A stretch of 8,321 bases of DNA from Pseudomonadota bacterium (GTDB lineage Bacteria > Pseudomonadota > Alphaproteobacteria > Caulobacterales > Aquidulcibacteraceae): positions 1-8,321 of the forward strand of contig JAEYPY010000132.1 of NCBI GenBank assembly GCA_023410295.1. Direction: 5' to 3'. Position numbers and translations under genes: made by a program. Each line of letters begins with the position of its first letter. The first letter of the stretch is position 1. Positions 7,048 through 8,321 of this stretch are shown here, piece after piece. Below the pieces are notes generated by a model, which ran no database searches, had not been told where the DNA came from, and saw only the letters and a list, made by a program, of their open reading frames with translations.

Positions 7048-8321
7048 ACAAGATGGATCTCGACATGCTGGCGCAAGCTGAGACGACGGTTGAGAAACCA
7101 ACGGGGTTGTGGGCGCGCGTGCGCAGCATCGCCATTTTCGCCGCGCCCCTCGTTGTCATTCTGGGGGGCGCCGCCCTCTTTGCGCTGATGATGGCCACCG
7201 CGCCGAAGCCCGAAGAAAAGGGCGAAGCGCCGCATCCCCCGGCGGTGCAGTTCGCCGTCGCACACGCGCGGCCGACTACGGTTTCGATCAACGTGCAAGG
7301 CGAAGCGCGCCCGCGCAACGAGGCGACGCTCGCGGCGCAAGTCGCCGGCCGCATCGTCTGGGTCAGCCCGAAATTTGCCGAAGGCGGCGCCTTCAGCAAC
7401 GGCGAAGTGATGGCCCGCATCGACGCCGCCGACTACCAGCTCGCGGTCGTCCGCGCCCGCGCACAAGTCGCCCAAGCCCAAGAAGCGCTGGCGCGCGAAG
7501 AAGCTGAAGCGGAGCTGGCGCGCCAGGACTGGCAAGCGCTCGGCCGCGGCGAACCGCCCCCGCTCGCAGTGCGTGAGCCGCAATTGGCGCAAGCGCGTGC
7601 GCAGCTCGCCTCCGCCGAAGCTTCGCTGCGTTCGGCTGAACTTGATCTCAACCGCGCCTCGATCCGCGCGCCGTTCACCGGCCGCGTGCGCGAACGGCGC
7701 GCCAATGTCGGCGACTATGTCGGCCCAGGCTCCGCCGTCGCGGTGATGTTCTCGACCGAGACAATGGAAATCCGCATCCCGCTGACGGACGCCGATCTCG
7801 CCTCGATGCGCTTGCCCGTCGGCTTTGCCGCCACCGCCGCCAATCCCGGCCCGCTCGCGCACGTGTCGAGCGTCACCGGCGGGCGCATCCGCACCTGGGA
7901 AGGCCGGCTCGTGCGCACCGAAGCCTCGGTCGATGCGCGCACGCGTCTCGTCTACGGCGTCATCGAAGTGCGCGACCCGTTCAACGCGCGACACGCCGCC
8001 CCGCTCGCGCCCGGCATGTTCGTGTCGGCGCAAGTGGAAGGCACGAGCCGCGAGACGCTGGTCGCCGCGCCGCGCAGCGCCCTGAAGCGCAACGAGTTCG
8101 TCTATGTCGTACTGCCCGACAATTCGATCGACGTGCGCGAAGTGCGCGCAGCGCAGACCACGGCCGACGAAGTGTTGTTTCGCGAAGGCGTTGCCGACGG
8201 CGAACGCGTCGTCGTCTCGGTGCTCACCTCCCCGCGCGACGGCATGAGGGTGACCCCGATCGACCGCGCCGGCGAAAGCACCGCCACGCCGGCCGCCGCG
8301 CCTGCACAACAAGAACTGGAT
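7044..8321 (+). CDS. RND efflux periplasmic adaptor (HlyD/AcrA-type membrane fusion protein), C-terminus cut by the window edge
   Basis: Membrane fusion protein that bridges an inner-membrane RND pump and the TolC-like channel encoded just upstream. 426 codons are visible with no stop before the right edge. After a charged cytoplasmic stretch (1-28) a single hydrophobic helix (about 29-51) anchors it, instead of a lipobox. Next come the first half of the lipoyl domain (about 85-128, ATLAAQVAGRIVWVSPKFAEGG), a short alpha-helical hairpin (about 131-205, Ala/Gln/Glu-rich and broken by GRGEPPP), and the second lipoyl half with RAPFTGRV (208-215) and NVGDYVGPG. A beta-barrel and membrane-proximal region (about 225-410) include LAPGMFVSAQVEG and VAAPRSAL. 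Visible residues after about 410 are Pro/Ala-rich, so the end is probably near. The ATG overlaps the channel gene stop (ATGA), and AGGA (7030-7033) is 10 bases upstream. The pump gene is expected just beyond the window. Substrate is unknown. Confidence 0.9.
   Translation, partial: MNKMDLDMLAQAETTVEKPTGLWARVRSIAIFAAPLVVILGGAALFALMMATAPKPEEKGEAPHPPAVQFAVAHARPTTVSINVQGEARPRNEATLAAQVAGRIVWVSPKFAEGGAFSNGEVMARIDAADYQLAVVRARAQVAQAQEALAREEAEAELARQDWQALGRGEPPPLAVREPQLAQARAQLASAEASLRSAELDLNRASIRAPFTGRVRERRANVGDYVGPGSAVAVMFSTETMEIRIPLTDADLASMRLPVGFAATAANPGPLAHVSSVTGGRIRTWEGRLVRTEASVDARTRLVYGVIEVRDPFNARHAAPLAPGMFVSAQVEGTSRETLVAAPRSALKRNEFVYVVLPDNSIDVREVRAAQTTADEVLFREGVADGERVVVSVLTSPRDGMRVTPIDRAGESTATPAAAPAQQELD

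Noticed and set aside
6981..8312. A 443-codon minus-strand open frame opposite the adaptor gene.
   Set aside because: The plus strand encodes a clear membrane fusion protein here. The antisense product is a Arg/Ala/His-rich composition artefact with no recognisable domain.

Overview
The window is GC-rich and compact, and all six protein genes belong to recognisable bacterial families. It looks like chromosome from a Gram-negative alphaproteobacterium, probably Caulobacterales-like. That is an inference from the PhoR/PstB/PhoU/PhoB gene set read in one direction with phoB last, from the protein sequences, and from a NodT-type outer-membrane efflux gene. No RNA genes, insertion sequences, CRISPR arrays or phage genes were seen.

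Left part, minus strand (1-5418). Read in transcription order this is phoR, pstB, phoU, phoB and then ettA, which is cut by the left edge. PhoR (membrane sensor kinase), PhoB (response regulator), PhoU (negative modulator) and PstB (ATPase of the phosphate importer) form the phosphate-starvation module. The importer genes pstS, pstC and pstA are absent: only 64 bases separate phoR from pstB, whereas in Caulobacter pstC and pstA lie there. Those 64 bases hold a good PhoB-box candidate, with a -10-like hexamer at the usual distance, pointing at pstB. This suggests that PhoB feeds back on pstB-phoU-phoB. EttA is an ABC-F ribosome-associated ATPase, separated from phoB by 98 bases that contain a possible sigma-70 promoter of its own.

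Centre (5419-5622). This is the divergent intergenic region between phoR and an outer-membrane efflux gene. It contains the most striking non-coding element in the window: an AT-rich, nearly perfect 32-bp inverted repeat (13-bp arms, 12 of 13 matching, 6-bp spacer), a likely operator. Next to it is a possible 13-codon reading frame whose stop overlaps the start of the efflux gene.

Right part, plus strand (5623-8321). A TolC/NodT-family outer-membrane channel gene overlaps by ATGA with a periplasmic adaptor (membrane fusion protein) gene that runs off the right edge. The pair should be the first two genes of a tripartite RND efflux operon whose inner-membrane pump gene would lie just past the window.

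I found no clearly new biological system. The items worth a second look are the missing pstC/pstA, the Pho box, the palindrome and the small overlapping reading frame.
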